The notes: generated by a model from the sequence alone, not told the origin. A stretch of 63,424 nt of DNA from Pseudomonadota bacterium (GCA_021816585.1 JAKAXL010000014.1:1-63424), one strand, 5' to 3'; numbered from the stretch's first letter, positions 42,395 through 51,411 are shown. A program made the numbers and translations.

Positions 42395-43392
42395 TGGCCC
42401 ACGACCACGACCACGACCACGGCGCGCACCACCACGGGCACCACGACGGGCACCACGACGGGCACCACCACGGGCACGGCCACGCCGGACACCACCACCA
42501 CGGCGATCCCGAGCGGCAGGCGACGGCCTTTCGCATCGCCATCGCGCTCAACACGCTGCTGGTGGTCGCGCAGTTCGGCTTCGGCTTCGTCGCCAACTCC
42601 ACCGCGCTGATGGCCGACGCCGGGCACAACCTGTCGGACGTGCTCGGGCTGGTGCTGGCGCTGACGGCGGCGGCGCTCGGCCGGCGCGCGCCCAGCGGGC
42701 GCTATACCTACGGCCTGCGCAGCACGTCGATCCTGGCCGCGCTGGCCAACGCCGCGCTGCTGCTGCTGGCGTCGGGCGCCATCGCGTGGGAGGCCGTGCA
42801 GCGCCTGCTGTCGCCGCCGCCGGTGGCGGGCCTGACGGTCACGCTGGTGGCGACCGCGGCGCTCGTGGTCAACGGCTTCTCGGCCTGGTTGCTGATGCGC
42901 GGGCAGAGATCGGATCTCAACGTGCGCGCGGCCTACCTGCACATGGCTTCCGATGCCGGGATCTCGCTCGGCGTGGTGGTTTCCGGGCTGCTCATCCTGG
43001 CCACCGGCTGGTACTGGCTGGACCCGCTGGTCAGCCTGGGCATCGTGGTGCTGATCGTCCACGGTACCTGGGGTCTGTTGCGCGAGTCGGTGGACCTGAT
43101 CCTGTCGGCGGTTCCGGCGGGCGTCGATGCGCGGGCGGTGTCGGACTACCTGCGCAGCCAGCCCGGCGTGACCGACGTGCACGACCTGCACATCTGGGGC
43201 ATGAGCACCACCGAAAACGCGTTGACGGCGCATCTGGTGGTGCCCGCCGGCTATCCCGGCGACCGCGTGCTCGACGGCATCCGCGAGGCGCTGCGCAGCC
43301 GCTTCGGCATCGCCCACAGCACGTTGCAGGTCGAGCAGGGGACGACCCGCCACACCTGCTCGCTGCAGGCGGTGCGCGGCGGCGCGCACTGA
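42394..43392 (+). CDS. Cation diffusion facilitator (zinc/cobalt/cadmium exporter)
   Basis: A 332-residue CzcD-like exporter. The first 40 residues are a His-rich cluster (HDHDHDHGAHHHGHHD, and more). Six membrane helices follow. TM2 holds LMADAGHNLSDVLGL and TM5 AAYLHMASDAGISLGV, giving the HxxxD sites for the metal. The cytoplasmic C-terminal domain has VTDVHDLHIWGMSTTENALTAH. It exports divalent metals in exchange for protons. The ATG at 42394 overlaps the arsR stop and follows AGGAGGAG. It is regulated by the ArsR operator upstream, and an EamA transporter with a His-rich tail follows after 12 bases. Confidence 0.92.
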   Translation: MAHDHDHDHGAHHHGHHDGHHDGHHHGHGHAGHHHHGDPERQATAFRIAIALNTLLVVAQFGFGFVANSTALMADAGHNLSDVLGLVLALTAAALGRRAPSGRYTYGLRSTSILAALANAALLLLASGAIAWEAVQRLLSPPPVAGLTVTLVATAALVVNGFSAWLLMRGQRSDLNVRAAYLHMASDAGISLGVVVSGLLILATGWYWLDPLVSLGIVVLIVHGTWGLLRESVDLILSAVPAGVDARAVSDYLRSQPGVTDVHDLHIWGMSTTENALTAHLVVPAGYPGDRVLDGIREALRSRFGIAHSTLQVEQGTTRHTCSLQAVRGGAH

Positions 43393-43403
43393 GGGCGGGC
43401 GTG

Positions 43404-44513
43404 ATGTCGGGTGATCGTCCATGGGCGCGCCCCGGGGTGCCGGCCGCCCTGGGGGCCGCGCTGCTGTTCGGCGCCGGCACGCCGCTGGCCAAGCGACTGC
43501 TGCTCGGGGTGGACCCCTGGATGCTCGCCGGACTGCTGTACCTCGGATCCGGAATCGGGCTGGGCGCGTGGCGCCTGGCGCGGCGCGCCGCGCCGGTGCG
43601 GCTCGCGCGGGCCGAGGCGCTGTGGTTCGCCGCGGCGGTGGGTTTCGGCGGCGTGCTCGGGCCGGTGCTGCTGATGCTGGGTCTGCGCGGCATGGCCGCG
43701 GCGGGCGCCGCCTTGCTGCTGAACGCGGAAAGCGTGTTCACCGCGTTGCTGGCGTGGTTCGTGTTCCGCGAGAATTTCGATCGCCGCATCGCGCTGGGCA
43801 TGCTGGCCATCGTCGCCGGGGCCGTGCTGCTGGGAGGCGCCGGCGCGGGGACGGACTGGTCGCCGCGCGACCTCGGGCCGGCGGCCCTGGTGCTCGGCGC
43901 CTGTCTGGCCTGGGGCATCGACAACAACCTGACGCGCAAGGTCTCGCTGGCCGACGCGAGCTGGGTGGCGTCGGTCAAGGGCCTGGTCGCCGGCGGCGTC
44001 AACCTGGCGCTCGCGCTGGCCTTCGGTGCCGGCCTGCCGCGGCCCGCGCTGGTCGGCGCGGCGATGCTGGTCGGGTTGCTGGCGTACGGGGTCAGCCTGT
44101 CGTTGTTCGTGGTCGCGCTGCGTCAGCTCGGCTCCGCGCGCACCGGGGCCTACTTCTCGACCGCGCCGTTCTTCGGCGCCTTGCTCGCGGTGCTGATGGG
44201 CGACGCGCTGACCCCGCCGCTGCTCGGCGCCGCTGCCTTGATGGGAGTCGGGGTGTGGCTGCACCTGACGGAGCGGCACGAGCATCCGCATGTGCACGAG
44301 CCGCTGGAGCATGAGCACGAGCATGTGCACGACGAACACCACCAGCATGCGCACGATTTTCCGGTCGCCGCCGGCGCGCGCCACGCGCATCGGCACCGCC
44401 ACGAGGCGATGAGCCACAGCCATGTGCATGTGCCGGACATGCACCATCGTCACGAACACGCAACGGACGCAAGCGCCGACGCGAGGGTCGACGGCCCCGA
44501 CGCAGGATCCTGA
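43404..44513 (+). CDS. EamA/DMT transporter with a His-rich C-terminal tail
   Basis: A 369-residue permease with two EamA repeats, about ten membrane helices: PAALGAALLFGAGTPLAKRL, LLLNAESVFTALLAWFVFRENF in the first repeat, then LGACLAWGIDNNLTRKVSL and GSARTGAYFSTAPFFGALLAVL in the second. The last 90 residues form a very His-rich cytoplasmic tail (HEHPHVHEPLEHEHEHVHDEHH and similar blocks), unusual for the family. It follows the CDF gene after 12 bases with GAGGG, in the ArsR-controlled run. It may move a metal complex or be a metal-binding partner; the substrate is unknown. Confidence 0.85.
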   Translation: MSGDRPWARPGVPAALGAALLFGAGTPLAKRLLLGVDPWMLAGLLYLGSGIGLGAWRLARRAAPVRLARAEALWFAAAVGFGGVLGPVLLMLGLRGMAAAGAALLLNAESVFTALLAWFVFRENFDRRIALGMLAIVAGAVLLGGAGAGTDWSPRDLGPAALVLGACLAWGIDNNLTRKVSLADASWVASVKGLVAGGVNLALALAFGAGLPRPALVGAAMLVGLLAYGVSLSLFVVALRQLGSARTGAYFSTAPFFGALLAVLMGDALTPPLLGAAALMGVGVWLHLTERHEHPHVHEPLEHEHEHVHDEHHQHAHDFPVAAGARHAHRHRHEAMSHSHVHVPDMHHRHEHATDASADARVDGPDAGS

Positions 44514-44596
44514 AACATGGGCCGCGGCGTCGGGCGTCTAGGATGGAGCCCGCGGCGCCGGCGTGCGCCGCGTTGCATCGATCAGCGGGAGAACGG

Positions 44597-45355
44597 ATGA
44601 CGCAGGAGTCGGCGGAGAAGGCGGGAGCGCGTGGGCGCGTGTTGGTGTTCGGCGTGGCGGCCGCGCTGTGCGTGGTGCTCGCCGGCGCGGCGGGCTGGTT
44701 GCTCGGGCACGGAGCATCCCCGGCCCGCAAGGCTCCGGATGTCCTGTTCGATGCGCCGCGCTTCGACGGGTTGATCAACCAGAACGGGGTCAAGGTGTCG
44801 TCGGAGCAGTTGCTGGGCAAGGTGCAGGTGGTGACCTTCCTGTTTCCCTACTGCAATACCTTCTGTCCGGTCGTCGCCGCGCATCTGATCGGTTTCGAGA
44901 ACACGCTGGCAGCCTCCGGACTGGCCGACCGTGTCGGGGTGGTGGCCTTCGACGTCGACCCCGGCGGGACCGGTCCGAAGCAGATGCGCGGCTTCCTGCG
45001 GGAGTACGGCTGGAATCCCGCCGACCCGCATTGGCAGTACCTCACCGGAACACCGGCGCAGATCCGGCGCGTGGTCACCGGCGGCTACCACGTGGACTAC
45101 CAGAAGGTGATGGATACGGGGTCCGGGGACGCGCAGCCCTCGCCGGCGCTCGCGGTGGCGGGCAGCGACCCGCAGCCGATCGTCGCCAACCCGCTGGCCG
45201 ACAAGGCCCACGTCGACTACGACATCACCCACGAGGACGTGATGATGGTGGTCGATCCCCAGGGGCGGGTGCGCCGCATCTACAACCAGGCCGACGCGGT
45301 GGGCACGAGCGAGTTGCTGCGCGAGGTGCACCGGGTGCTCGGCGCGCAGGGCTGA
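44597..45355 (+). CDS. SCO1/SenC-like thioredoxin-fold protein
   Basis: A 252-residue membrane-anchored protein. After an N-terminal anchor (GRVLVFGVAAALCVVLAGAAGWLLG) comes a thioredoxin-like domain with the CxxxC pair in VVTFLFPYCNTFCPVVAAHL, then GVVAFDVDPGGTGPKQM and a closing VMMVVDPQGRVRRIYN. SCO1/SenC proteins deliver copper to cytochrome oxidase or act in redox sensing. The usual distal His is not clear, so copper binding is uncertain. The ATG at 44597 has GGGAGAA upstream. It follows the metal-export genes after 83 bases and may be independently transcribed. Confidence 0.82.
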   Translation: MTQESAEKAGARGRVLVFGVAAALCVVLAGAAGWLLGHGASPARKAPDVLFDAPRFDGLINQNGVKVSSEQLLGKVQVVTFLFPYCNTFCPVVAAHLIGFENTLAASGLADRVGVVAFDVDPGGTGPKQMRGFLREYGWNPADPHWQYLTGTPAQIRRVVTGGYHVDYQKVMDTGSGDAQPSPALAVAGSDPQPIVANPLADKAHVDYDITHEDVMMVVDPQGRVRRIYNQADAVGTSELLREVHRVLGAQG

Positions 45356-45491
45356 GTCGCCGACGGCTTGCCGGGTGCGGGGCGCCGCGGCGCCGGATGT
45401 CCCGAAAGACATCGATTCCTGATTTTCGGCAAAGGGTGGGGTGCGGATGCGAATATCCGCAGGTTCCGGATCGCCATTTGTCGAGGTTTCG

Positions 45492-46445
45492 ATGTCTCCT
45501 GCACTTCATGCGCTGAATATCCCCATGCTGGAAGTGGGGGCGCAAAGCGTGGCTCGCGCGTTGCAGGCCGCGCGCATTCCCGCGCAGGCGGCCGCCGCCG
45601 CGCATCCCGAACTGCGCGCCGTGCTGCAGGCGGCGCGCGCCGCGGCGCGTGAGCTGGGTGCCGCAGCGTGCCCGGAACTGGCCCGCCACGCCTGCCTGGT
45701 CCGCTTCGATGCGCAGGCGTGGCCGTCGCAGGATTTCCATCGCTGCGTGCTGAGCTGCGTGGCCGCGAACTGGGTGGGCGCCGGGCAGCCGATGGGTTGG
45801 CAGGAGCATGGTCCGGGGGTATTCCGGGTGCTCGAATCCGCCGGCGCCGTGTCGGGGTCGCGTGGCGACGCGCCGGTGGGCGGCGCCTTCCAGACCCTGG
45901 ACGCGGCGATGCGCCCGTCCTTCCAGCCGGAGATGCTGTCCTACACGGTCTGCGCCAATCGGGCGCGCGCCGGTGCCGGCTTGCTCGATGTGGGCGAACT
46001 GTTCGAGTCCCTGCCTCCCGCGCTGCGCGAAGTCGCGATGCAGCAGCGCTTCTGCCATGCGGCGGACCCCTCGCTGGGAACGGATTGCAGCGGCGTCAGC
46101 GAGCCGCGCAGCCTGTTCTGGAAGAGCCCCCAGGGCATGATGGGTGCGCTGGACCTCGCGCTGACGCGCCCGGCACGCGCCGGCGATGCGGCGGCCTTAC
46201 GCGTGCTGTGCGAGATCGGCGAACTGGCGCGCGCGCATGCCACGTGGATCGAGCTGCGCCCGGGCGAGGTGCTGCTGCTGCGCAACCATGCGCTGCTGCA
46301 CGCCTGGCGCGCTGCGCAGGGCCACTGGCGGGTGCTGCGCACGGCGTGGCGCCAATCGCTGCTCGCGTTGGGCAATTTCGCGGGGACCGGGCAGCCGGGG
46401 GTGTTCAGCGCCCAGCGCGCCCTGCGCGCCTGCAGCGCGCGCTGA
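45492..46445 (+). CDS. TauD/clavaminate-synthase-like protein with incomplete iron site
   Basis: A 317-residue protein with the pattern of Fe(II)/2-oxoglutarate oxygenases of the TauD/asparagine-oxygenase type. It has SFQPEMLSYTVCANRARAGAGLLDV in the region after the usual HxD/E motif, then GEVLLLRNHALLHAW with the distal His and HWRVLRTAWRQ with the 2-oxoglutarate Arg. Where the first metal ligands should be (HTE/HxD) it reads FQTLDAAM, so the facial triad looks incomplete. The ATG at 45492 has CGAGG five bases upstream; the frame is open to 45441. Function is unknown; it may be a degenerate or altered oxygenase. Confidence 0.6.
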   Translation: MSPALHALNIPMLEVGAQSVARALQAARIPAQAAAAAHPELRAVLQAARAAARELGAAACPELARHACLVRFDAQAWPSQDFHRCVLSCVAANWVGAGQPMGWQEHGPGVFRVLESAGAVSGSRGDAPVGGAFQTLDAAMRPSFQPEMLSYTVCANRARAGAGLLDVGELFESLPPALREVAMQQRFCHAADPSLGTDCSGVSEPRSLFWKSPQGMMGALDLALTRPARAGDAAALRVLCEIGELARAHATWIELRPGEVLLLRNHALLHAWRAAQGHWRVLRTAWRQSLLALGNFAGTGQPGVFSAQRALRACSAR

Positions 46446-46477
46446 TGAGCGGCGCGCGGTACGACGCTCGCGCCGGC

Positions 46478-46867
46478 TCAGTGCGCCGTCGCGGCGGGCG
46501 GCGCGGCCGCGGCGCTGGCGGCCGACGCTCCGGGCGGAATGATCATGACCTGGAAGTACAACTCCGCAGCCGGCGCCGCCGGGTTGGCGTCGATGGCGCG
46601 CGCCACCCCGCCGATGCGCCGGTATCCCAGGCGCTCGCATTCGGCGACCTGCGCCGCCAGCGCCGACGGGCTGGTCGCGCGCAGGCTGACGTAGGCCTGT
46701 CGTTGCGGCGAACTCGAACAGCCGGTCGGCGTCGCGGGGGTGCTTTCCGGGAGCGCATGCGCCGGCGCCGGTGCCGCGACGGCCGGAGCCGCGAGCCCCA
46801 GCCCCAGCGTCAGCCCCAGCGCTAGACGCCGACGGTCGCCGCGGCGCGCGATTCGCGTGACTGCCAT
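46478..46867 (-). CDS. Small exported protein of unknown function
   Basis: A 129-residue protein with a signal peptide (LALGLTLGLGLAAPAVAAPAP) and a mature domain of about 80 residues (AYVSLRATSPSALAAQVAECERLGY, IGGVARAIDANPAAPAAELYFQVMII). The C-terminal tail is rich in Ala, Pro and Ser. Its start overlaps the 3' end of the GntR-family gene on the same strand by 46 bases, so it may be translated with it. It could be a shadow frame, but the clear signal peptide speaks for a real gene. Confidence 0.6.
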   Translation of the reverse strand: MAVTRIARRGDRRRLALGLTLGLGLAAPAVAAPAPAHALPESTPATPTGCSSSPQRQAYVSLRATSPSALAAQVAECERLGYRRIGGVARAIDANPAAPAAELYFQVMIIPPGASAASAAAAPPAATAH

Positions 46868-47517
46868 TGCGCCAGCACCGCCATCAGGTCGGCGAAGCGT
46901 TCGCCCTGCACGATCACGTGCGCGCGCAGCGCCAGTGCGGCCGCGTCGCCGTCGCCGGCGATGATCGCGTCGACCGCGCTCTGATGCTCGGAATACGAAG
47001 CCGCCAGGCGGCCCTTCACGCGCAGCTGCAGGCGTCGGTAGGGGCGCAGCCGGCGGTTCAGCGCCAGGGCCTGCTCGCGCAGGAAATCGCTGTGGCTGCC
47101 GGCGTAGATCAGGTGGTGCAGGCGTTCATTGAGGTGGTAGTAGCGGTCGGCGTCGCCCGCGGCGCGCGCGGTCTCGCAGGCGCGGTGCGCGGCCAGCAGT
47201 TCGGTGCGCTCGACATCCGACATGCGACGCGCCGCGTGGCGCCCGCACATGGCTTCGAACTCGGCCATCACCTCGAACATCTCCACCAGGCGTTGCGCGC
47301 CGAGTTCGGCCACCGCGGCGCCGCGCCGATGGCGCATGTCGACCATGCCGGTCGCCGCCAGTTGCAGCAGGGCCTCCCGCACCGGGGTGCGCGATACGTT
47401 GTACTGGCGTGCCAGCTCGATTTCATCGAGCGGGGCTCCGGGGGGCAGGGCGCCGGTGGCGATCGATTCCTCGATGCTCTCGCGCAGCTGATCGGCCAGG
47501 GAAGTGGTCTTGTCCAT
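46822..47517 (-). CDS. GntR/FadR-family regulator, likely of the malonate decarboxylase operon
   Basis: A 231-residue regulator. The N-terminal winged helix reads ADQLRESIEESIATGALPPG, LDEIELARQYNVSRTPVREALLQLAATGMV. The FCD ligand-binding domain carries MFEVMAEFEAMCGRHAARRM and the metal-site histidines in YYHLNERLHHLIYAGSHS and ASYSEHQSAVDAI. It is divergent from mdcA across 140 bases that contain an array of TACAG half-sites. In Acinetobacter the mdc operon is repressed by a GntR-type MdcY, so this gene is a fair functional counterpart. Malonate or malonyl-CoA as ligand is inference. Confidence 0.88.
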   Translation of the reverse strand: MDKTTSLADQLRESIEESIATGALPPGAPLDEIELARQYNVSRTPVREALLQLAATGMVDMRHRRGAAVAELGAQRLVEMFEVMAEFEAMCGRHAARRMSDVERTELLAAHRACETARAAGDADRYYHLNERLHHLIYAGSHSDFLREQALALNRRLRPYRRLQLRVKGRLAASYSEHQSAVDAIIAGDGDAAALALRAHVIVQGERFADLMAVLAQWQSRESRAAATVGV

Positions 47518-47569
47518 GGCCCCATCGTAGGGCGTGACGGGCTTGCTTGCATCTGTTTACCGGCTTTTG

Positions 47570-47620
47570 TACAGGAAAACCCTGTATCGGACATACAGGT
47601 CGCTGAATGAAAAATACAGG
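47570..47620. promoter_or_regulatory. Operator array between the GntR gene and mdcA
   Basis: Overlapping palindromes share half-sites: TACAGG (five bases) CCTGTA at 47570-47586, and CTGTAT (five bases) ATACAG at 47582-47598. A further ATACAGG follows at 47614-47620. Likely binding sites of the divergent GntR regulator. Confidence 0.75.
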
Positions 47621-47656
47621 AACCGAGATCGTGTATTTTTTGGAGACGCCGCCCCG

Positions 47657-49324
47657 ATGCCCCCCGAAATCCCTGCGAATCCCGACCCGAGCGCCGCGCG
47701 CTGGGGTCGGCGCGGCGCCGAGAAGGCCGCGCGCCTGGCCGAGGTGGCCGGCCTCGCCGACGGCTGCGTGCTGCCGACGCACAGCATCGACGAGGCGCTG
47801 GCCCGCCTGCTGCGGCCCGGCGATCGCGTGGCGCTGGAAGGCAACAACCAGAAGCAGGCGGATTTCCTGTCGCGCAGCCTGGCGCGCCTCGACCCGCGCA
47901 AGGTGCACGACCTGCATCTGCTGATTTCCAGCATCAGCCGTCCCGAGCACCTCGACCTGTTCGAACAGGGAATCGCGCGCCGGCTCGATTTCTCCTATGC
48001 GGGTCCGCAGAGCCTGCGCGTGGCGCAGCTGATCGAGGACGGCAGGCTGGAGGTGGGGGCCATCCACACCTATGTCGAGCTGTACGCGCGCATGCTCATC
48101 GACCTGCAGCCCAACGTGGCGCTGGTGTGCGCGGAAAAGGCCGACCGCAGCGGCAACCTGTATACCGGCCCGAACACCGAGGACACGCCGACCATCGTCG
48201 AGGCCACGGCGTTCCGCCAGGGCATCGTGGTGGCGCAGGTCAACGAGATCTGCGACGAGCTGCCGCGGGTCGACATTCCCGGCTCGTGGGTGGACTTCGT
48301 GGTCGTCGCCGACCGGCCGTTCGCCATCGAGCCGCTGTTCACGCGCGATCCCCGGCACATCACCGACCTGCAGGTGCTGATGGGCATGATGGCCATCCGG
48401 GGCATCTACGAGCGCTACGAAGTGAGCTCGCTGAACCACGGCATCGGCTTCGACACCGCGGCCATCGAGCTGCTGCTTCCCACCTATGGCGAATCCCTCG
48501 GGCTCAAGGGGCGCATCTGCCGCAACTGGGCGCTCAATCCGCATCCGACGCTGATTCCGGCCATCGAGAGCGGCTGGGTGCAAAGCGTGCACTGCTTCGG
48601 AAGCGAAGTCGGCATGGAGCACTACATCGCCGCGCGACCGGACATCTTTTTCGTCGGGCGCGACGGCAGCCTGCGCTCGAACCGCGTGCTGTGCCAGCTC
48701 GCCGGGCAGTACGGGGTCGACATGTTCATCGGCTCGACGCTGCAGATGGACGGCGACGCGAACTCCTCCACCGTCACGCTGGGGCGCCTGACCGGTTTCG
48801 GCGGCGCGCCGAACATGGGGCACGACCCGCGCGGGCGACGTCACGCCACGCCCGCCTGGCTTTCGCTGATCACCGCCGACAGCCCGGTGGTGCGCGGACG
48901 CAAGCTGGTGGTGCAACTGGTCGAGACCTACCAGCAGGGCGGGGTGCCGGCGCTGGTCGAATCGCTGGACGCGGTGAGCGTGGGCGCCAGGAGCGGCATG
49001 CCCATCGCGCCGGTGATGATCTACGGCGACGACGTCACGCACGTGGTCACCGAGGAGGGCATCGCCTACCTGTACAAGGCGCAGGGCGAGCAGGAGCGCC
49101 GCGACACCCTGGCCGCGGTGGCCGGCGTGACCCCGATCGGCCAGCGTGTGGACGCGCAGCGCGTGCAGCGACTGCGCGAGCGCGGCCTGGTCGCCTTCGC
49201 GTCGGACCTGGGGGTCAGCCCTTTGCAGGCCAAGCGTTCGATGCTGGCGGCGCGCAGCATCGAGGACCTGGTGGCGTGGTCGGGAGGCCTGTACCGTCCC
49301 CCGGCGCGTTTCCTGAGCTGGTGA
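47657..49324 (+). CDS. mdcA: Malonate decarboxylase alpha subunit (acetyl-S-ACP:malonate ACP transferase)
   Basis: A 555-residue subunit that moves the ACP from acetyl to malonyl thioester form. Family segments seen are LADGCVLPTHSIDEALARLL, DRVALEGNNQKQADFLSRSL, NTEDTPTIVEATAFRQG, VQSVHCFGSEVGMEHYIAAR, TLGRLTGFGGAPNMGHDPRG and DVTHVVTEEGIAYLYKA. The start is taken as the ATG at 47657 (MPPEIPAN); GGAG lies 12 bases upstream and the frame is open further. It is the first gene of mdcABCDEGH, divergent from the GntR regulator and downstream of the TACAG array. It acts in the cytoplasm with MdcC, D and E. Confidence 0.94.
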   Translation: MPPEIPANPDPSAARWGRRGAEKAARLAEVAGLADGCVLPTHSIDEALARLLRPGDRVALEGNNQKQADFLSRSLARLDPRKVHDLHLLISSISRPEHLDLFEQGIARRLDFSYAGPQSLRVAQLIEDGRLEVGAIHTYVELYARMLIDLQPNVALVCAEKADRSGNLYTGPNTEDTPTIVEATAFRQGIVVAQVNEICDELPRVDIPGSWVDFVVVADRPFAIEPLFTRDPRHITDLQVLMGMMAIRGIYERYEVSSLNHGIGFDTAAIELLLPTYGESLGLKGRICRNWALNPHPTLIPAIESGWVQSVHCFGSEVGMEHYIAARPDIFFVGRDGSLRSNRVLCQLAGQYGVDMFIGSTLQMDGDANSSTVTLGRLTGFGGAPNMGHDPRGRRHATPAWLSLITADSPVVRGRKLVVQLVETYQQGGVPALVESLDAVSVGARSGMPIAPVMIYGDDVTHVVTEEGIAYLYKAQGEQERRDTLAAVAGVTPIGQRVDAQRVQRLRERGLVAFASDLGVSPLQAKRSMLAARSIEDLVAWSGGLYRPPARFLSW

Positions 49325-49329
49325 CAGGC

Positions 49330-50220
49330 ATGAGCCCATCGACCTCGGCGCGCGCCCTGCGCCCGTCACCGACGCCGCGCGAAGACCCCGCAGCGGGCTA
49401 CGAGCAGGCGCAATGGCTGGCCGACGCGGCGGTGCGCGCCTTGCGCGACGAGGCGCGGCTGAGCCCGAAGCCGGCGCTGGTGGATGCGCGCGGCAGCGGC
49501 GCGCATCGCGACCTCGACCTGGCGCGCATGCTGCGTTCGGCCTGCGCGCTGCGCCGGCCCTTCGCCGAGATGGCGCTGGCGGCGCAGCAGGCGCGCCCGG
49601 ACGCCCGGCTGCGCGAGCAGCTCGCGCGCATCGGGCGCGTTGCCGAGCAGCGCATGCTGCTGGCCACGCAAGGCAGCAACGCGCACCGCGGCGCCATCTG
49701 GGCCCTCGGCCTGCTGCTCGGTGCGCGCGCGCTGCCGCGGTTTGGCGCCAGCGCTGCCGAGGTCTGCGCCGACGCGGCGCGCATTGCGCGCCACCCCGAC
49801 CGCGGCCACTGCGACGCCGGCGCCAGTCACGGTGCGCGCGCCGCGCGCGTGTACGGCGCGGCCGGCGCGCGCGGCCAGGCCTGCGCCGGCTTTCCGCAGG
49901 TGCTGCACTGCGGGCTGCCCATGCTGCGGCGTCGCCGCGCCGCCGGCGCCCGCGCCGAGCAGGCCCGCCTGGACGCGCTGCTGGCGATCATGGCCGAACT
50001 CGACGACACCTGCCTGCTGCATCGCGGCGGCCAGCCGGCGCTGCGCGCCGCGCAGACCGGCGCCAGGCGCGTGCTGGAACTCGGCGGCGCCGCGACCCGC
50101 GCCGGCCATGCCGCGCTGCTCGAACTCGACGCCGAATTGCTGGCGCGCAACGCCTCGCCCGGCGGCAGTGCCGACCTGCTGTCGGCCAGCCTGTTCCTGG
50201 ACGCCGTCACCGACGACTGA
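49330..50220 (+). CDS. mdcB: Triphosphoribosyl-dephospho-CoA synthase MdcB
   Basis: A 296-residue enzyme that makes the 2'-(5''-triphosphoribosyl)-3'-dephospho-CoA precursor of the malonate decarboxylase prosthetic group. It is related to CitG. Key blocks are LRDEARLSPKPALVDARGSGAHRDLD, ATQGSNAHRGAIWALGLLLG, DRGHCDAGASHGARAARVYG and ELDDTCLLHRGGQPALR. It starts five bases after the mdcA stop, at the ATG at 49330. The C-terminal part is Ala- and Arg-rich, but motifs are intact. Confidence 0.92.
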   Translation: MSPSTSARALRPSPTPREDPAAGYEQAQWLADAAVRALRDEARLSPKPALVDARGSGAHRDLDLARMLRSACALRRPFAEMALAAQQARPDARLREQLARIGRVAEQRMLLATQGSNAHRGAIWALGLLLGARALPRFGASAAEVCADAARIARHPDRGHCDAGASHGARAARVYGAAGARGQACAGFPQVLHCGLPMLRRRRAAGARAEQARLDALLAIMAELDDTCLLHRGGQPALRAAQTGARRVLELGGAATRAGHAALLELDAELLARNASPGGSADLLSASLFLDAVTDD

Positions 50221-50239
50221 AGAGCCCCCACCCGAGACC

Positions 50240-50533
50240 ATGGAAACTCTCGCATTCGATTTCCGGGCCGCCACGCCGATCGCGCAGCGCGCGCATGTCG
50301 GCGTGGTCGGCTCCGGCGACCTGGAAGTCCTCATCGAACCCAGCCCGGATGCCGTCGCGCGCGTGCAGGTGTGCACCAGCGTCGAGGGCTATGGCGAGAT
50401 CTGGCGTCGCGTGCTGCAGCGTTTCTTCGAGCGACACGAGGTCGCCGCGGCGTTGCGCATCAACGATTTCGGCGCGACCCCGGGCGTGGTCGCATTGCGC
50501 CTGGAGCAGGCCCTGGAGGCGAGCCGCCGATGA
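50240..50533 (+). CDS. mdcC: Malonate decarboxylase acyl carrier protein MdcC
   Basis: A 97-residue delta subunit carrying the phosphoribosyl-dephospho-CoA group. The attachment serine lies in HVGVVGSGDLEVL (Ser about 25). VQVCTSVEGYGEIWRRVLQRFF and LRINDFGATPGVVALRLEQA complete the fold. It starts at an ATG 20 bases after mdcB and overlaps mdcD by four bases. Confidence 0.93.
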   Translation: METLAFDFRAATPIAQRAHVGVVGSGDLEVLIEPSPDAVARVQVCTSVEGYGEIWRRVLQRFFERHEVAAALRINDFGATPGVVALRLEQALEASRR

Positions 50534-51411
50534 ACGCGAACCCATCCGGCGTGGCCGGCGGCGAGGTGCTGGCCCGCGACAGTTTCATCGAGATGAGCGC
50601 GCGCGAACGTGCGCGCAGCCTGCTCGACCCCGACGGCCAGCGCGAGTTGCTGGGCCCCTTCGACGCGCTGTATTCGCCGTGGCTGCCGCGCCAGGGCATC
50701 GTGCCGCAGGCCGACGACGGCGTGGTGGTGCTGCGCGGCCACCTGGGCGGGCGCGCCGCGGTCGTGCTGGCGCTCGAGGGGCGCTTCCAGGGGGGCAGCA
50801 TCGGCGAGGTCTGCGGCGCGAAGATCGCCGGCAGCCTGGAGCTGGCGCTGCGCGATTGCGAGGCCGGCAAGCCGGTGCTGCCGGTGCTGCTGCTGGAGAC
50901 CGGCGGGGTGCGCCTGCAGGAGGCCAACCTCGGGCTGGCGGTGATCGCCGAGATCCAGTCCGCGGTGGTCGCGCTGCGGCATCACGTCCCGGTGACGGCG
51001 GTGGTGGCGGGCATGGTGGGCTGCTTCGGCGGCATGTCGCTGGTGGCCGGGCTGTGTTCGCACATCATCATGACCCGCCAGGCGCGGCTGGGCATGAACG
51101 GCCCGGAAGTGATCGAGCAGGAAGCCGGCATCGAGGAACTCGACGCAGGTGACCGCCGGCTGGTGTGGGGCCTGATCGGCGGCGAGCAGCGCGTGGCCTG
51201 CGGGCTGGCCGATGCGCTGGTCGACGACGACGCCGCGCAGGTGCGCGCGCGCCTGCTCGAGTTTGCGCACGCACCGGCGAGGCCGCCGCGCAGCAGCCGG
51301 GTGCGGGACTGGCGCGCGCGCATCGAGCAGGTGGCGGACAGGCCGCAACTCGGCGCGGACGAGTTGCGCGCCTTGTGGGGCCCCCATGCGGGCGGGAGGG
51401 ACGGACGATGA
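50530..51411 (+). CDS. mdcD: Malonate decarboxylase beta subunit MdcD
   Basis: A 293-residue carboxyltransferase-fold subunit. With MdcE it decarboxylates malonyl-S-ACP to acetyl-S-ACP. Typical parts are DSFIEMSARERARSLLD, ALYSPWLPRQGIVPQADDGVVV, FQGGSIGEVCGAKIAGSLEL and the oxyanion loop VAGMVGCFGGMSLVAGL. The ATG at 50530 overlaps the mdcC stop (ATGA), and its own stop overlaps mdcE, so translation is tightly coupled. Confidence 0.93.
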   Translation: MNANPSGVAGGEVLARDSFIEMSARERARSLLDPDGQRELLGPFDALYSPWLPRQGIVPQADDGVVVLRGHLGGRAAVVLALEGRFQGGSIGEVCGAKIAGSLELALRDCEAGKPVLPVLLLETGGVRLQEANLGLAVIAEIQSAVVALRHHVPVTAVVAGMVGCFGGMSLVAGLCSHIIMTRQARLGMNGPEVIEQEAGIEELDAGDRRLVWGLIGGEQRVACGLADALVDDDAAQVRARLLEFAHAPARPPRSSRVRDWRARIEQVADRPQLGADELRALWGPHAGGRDGR

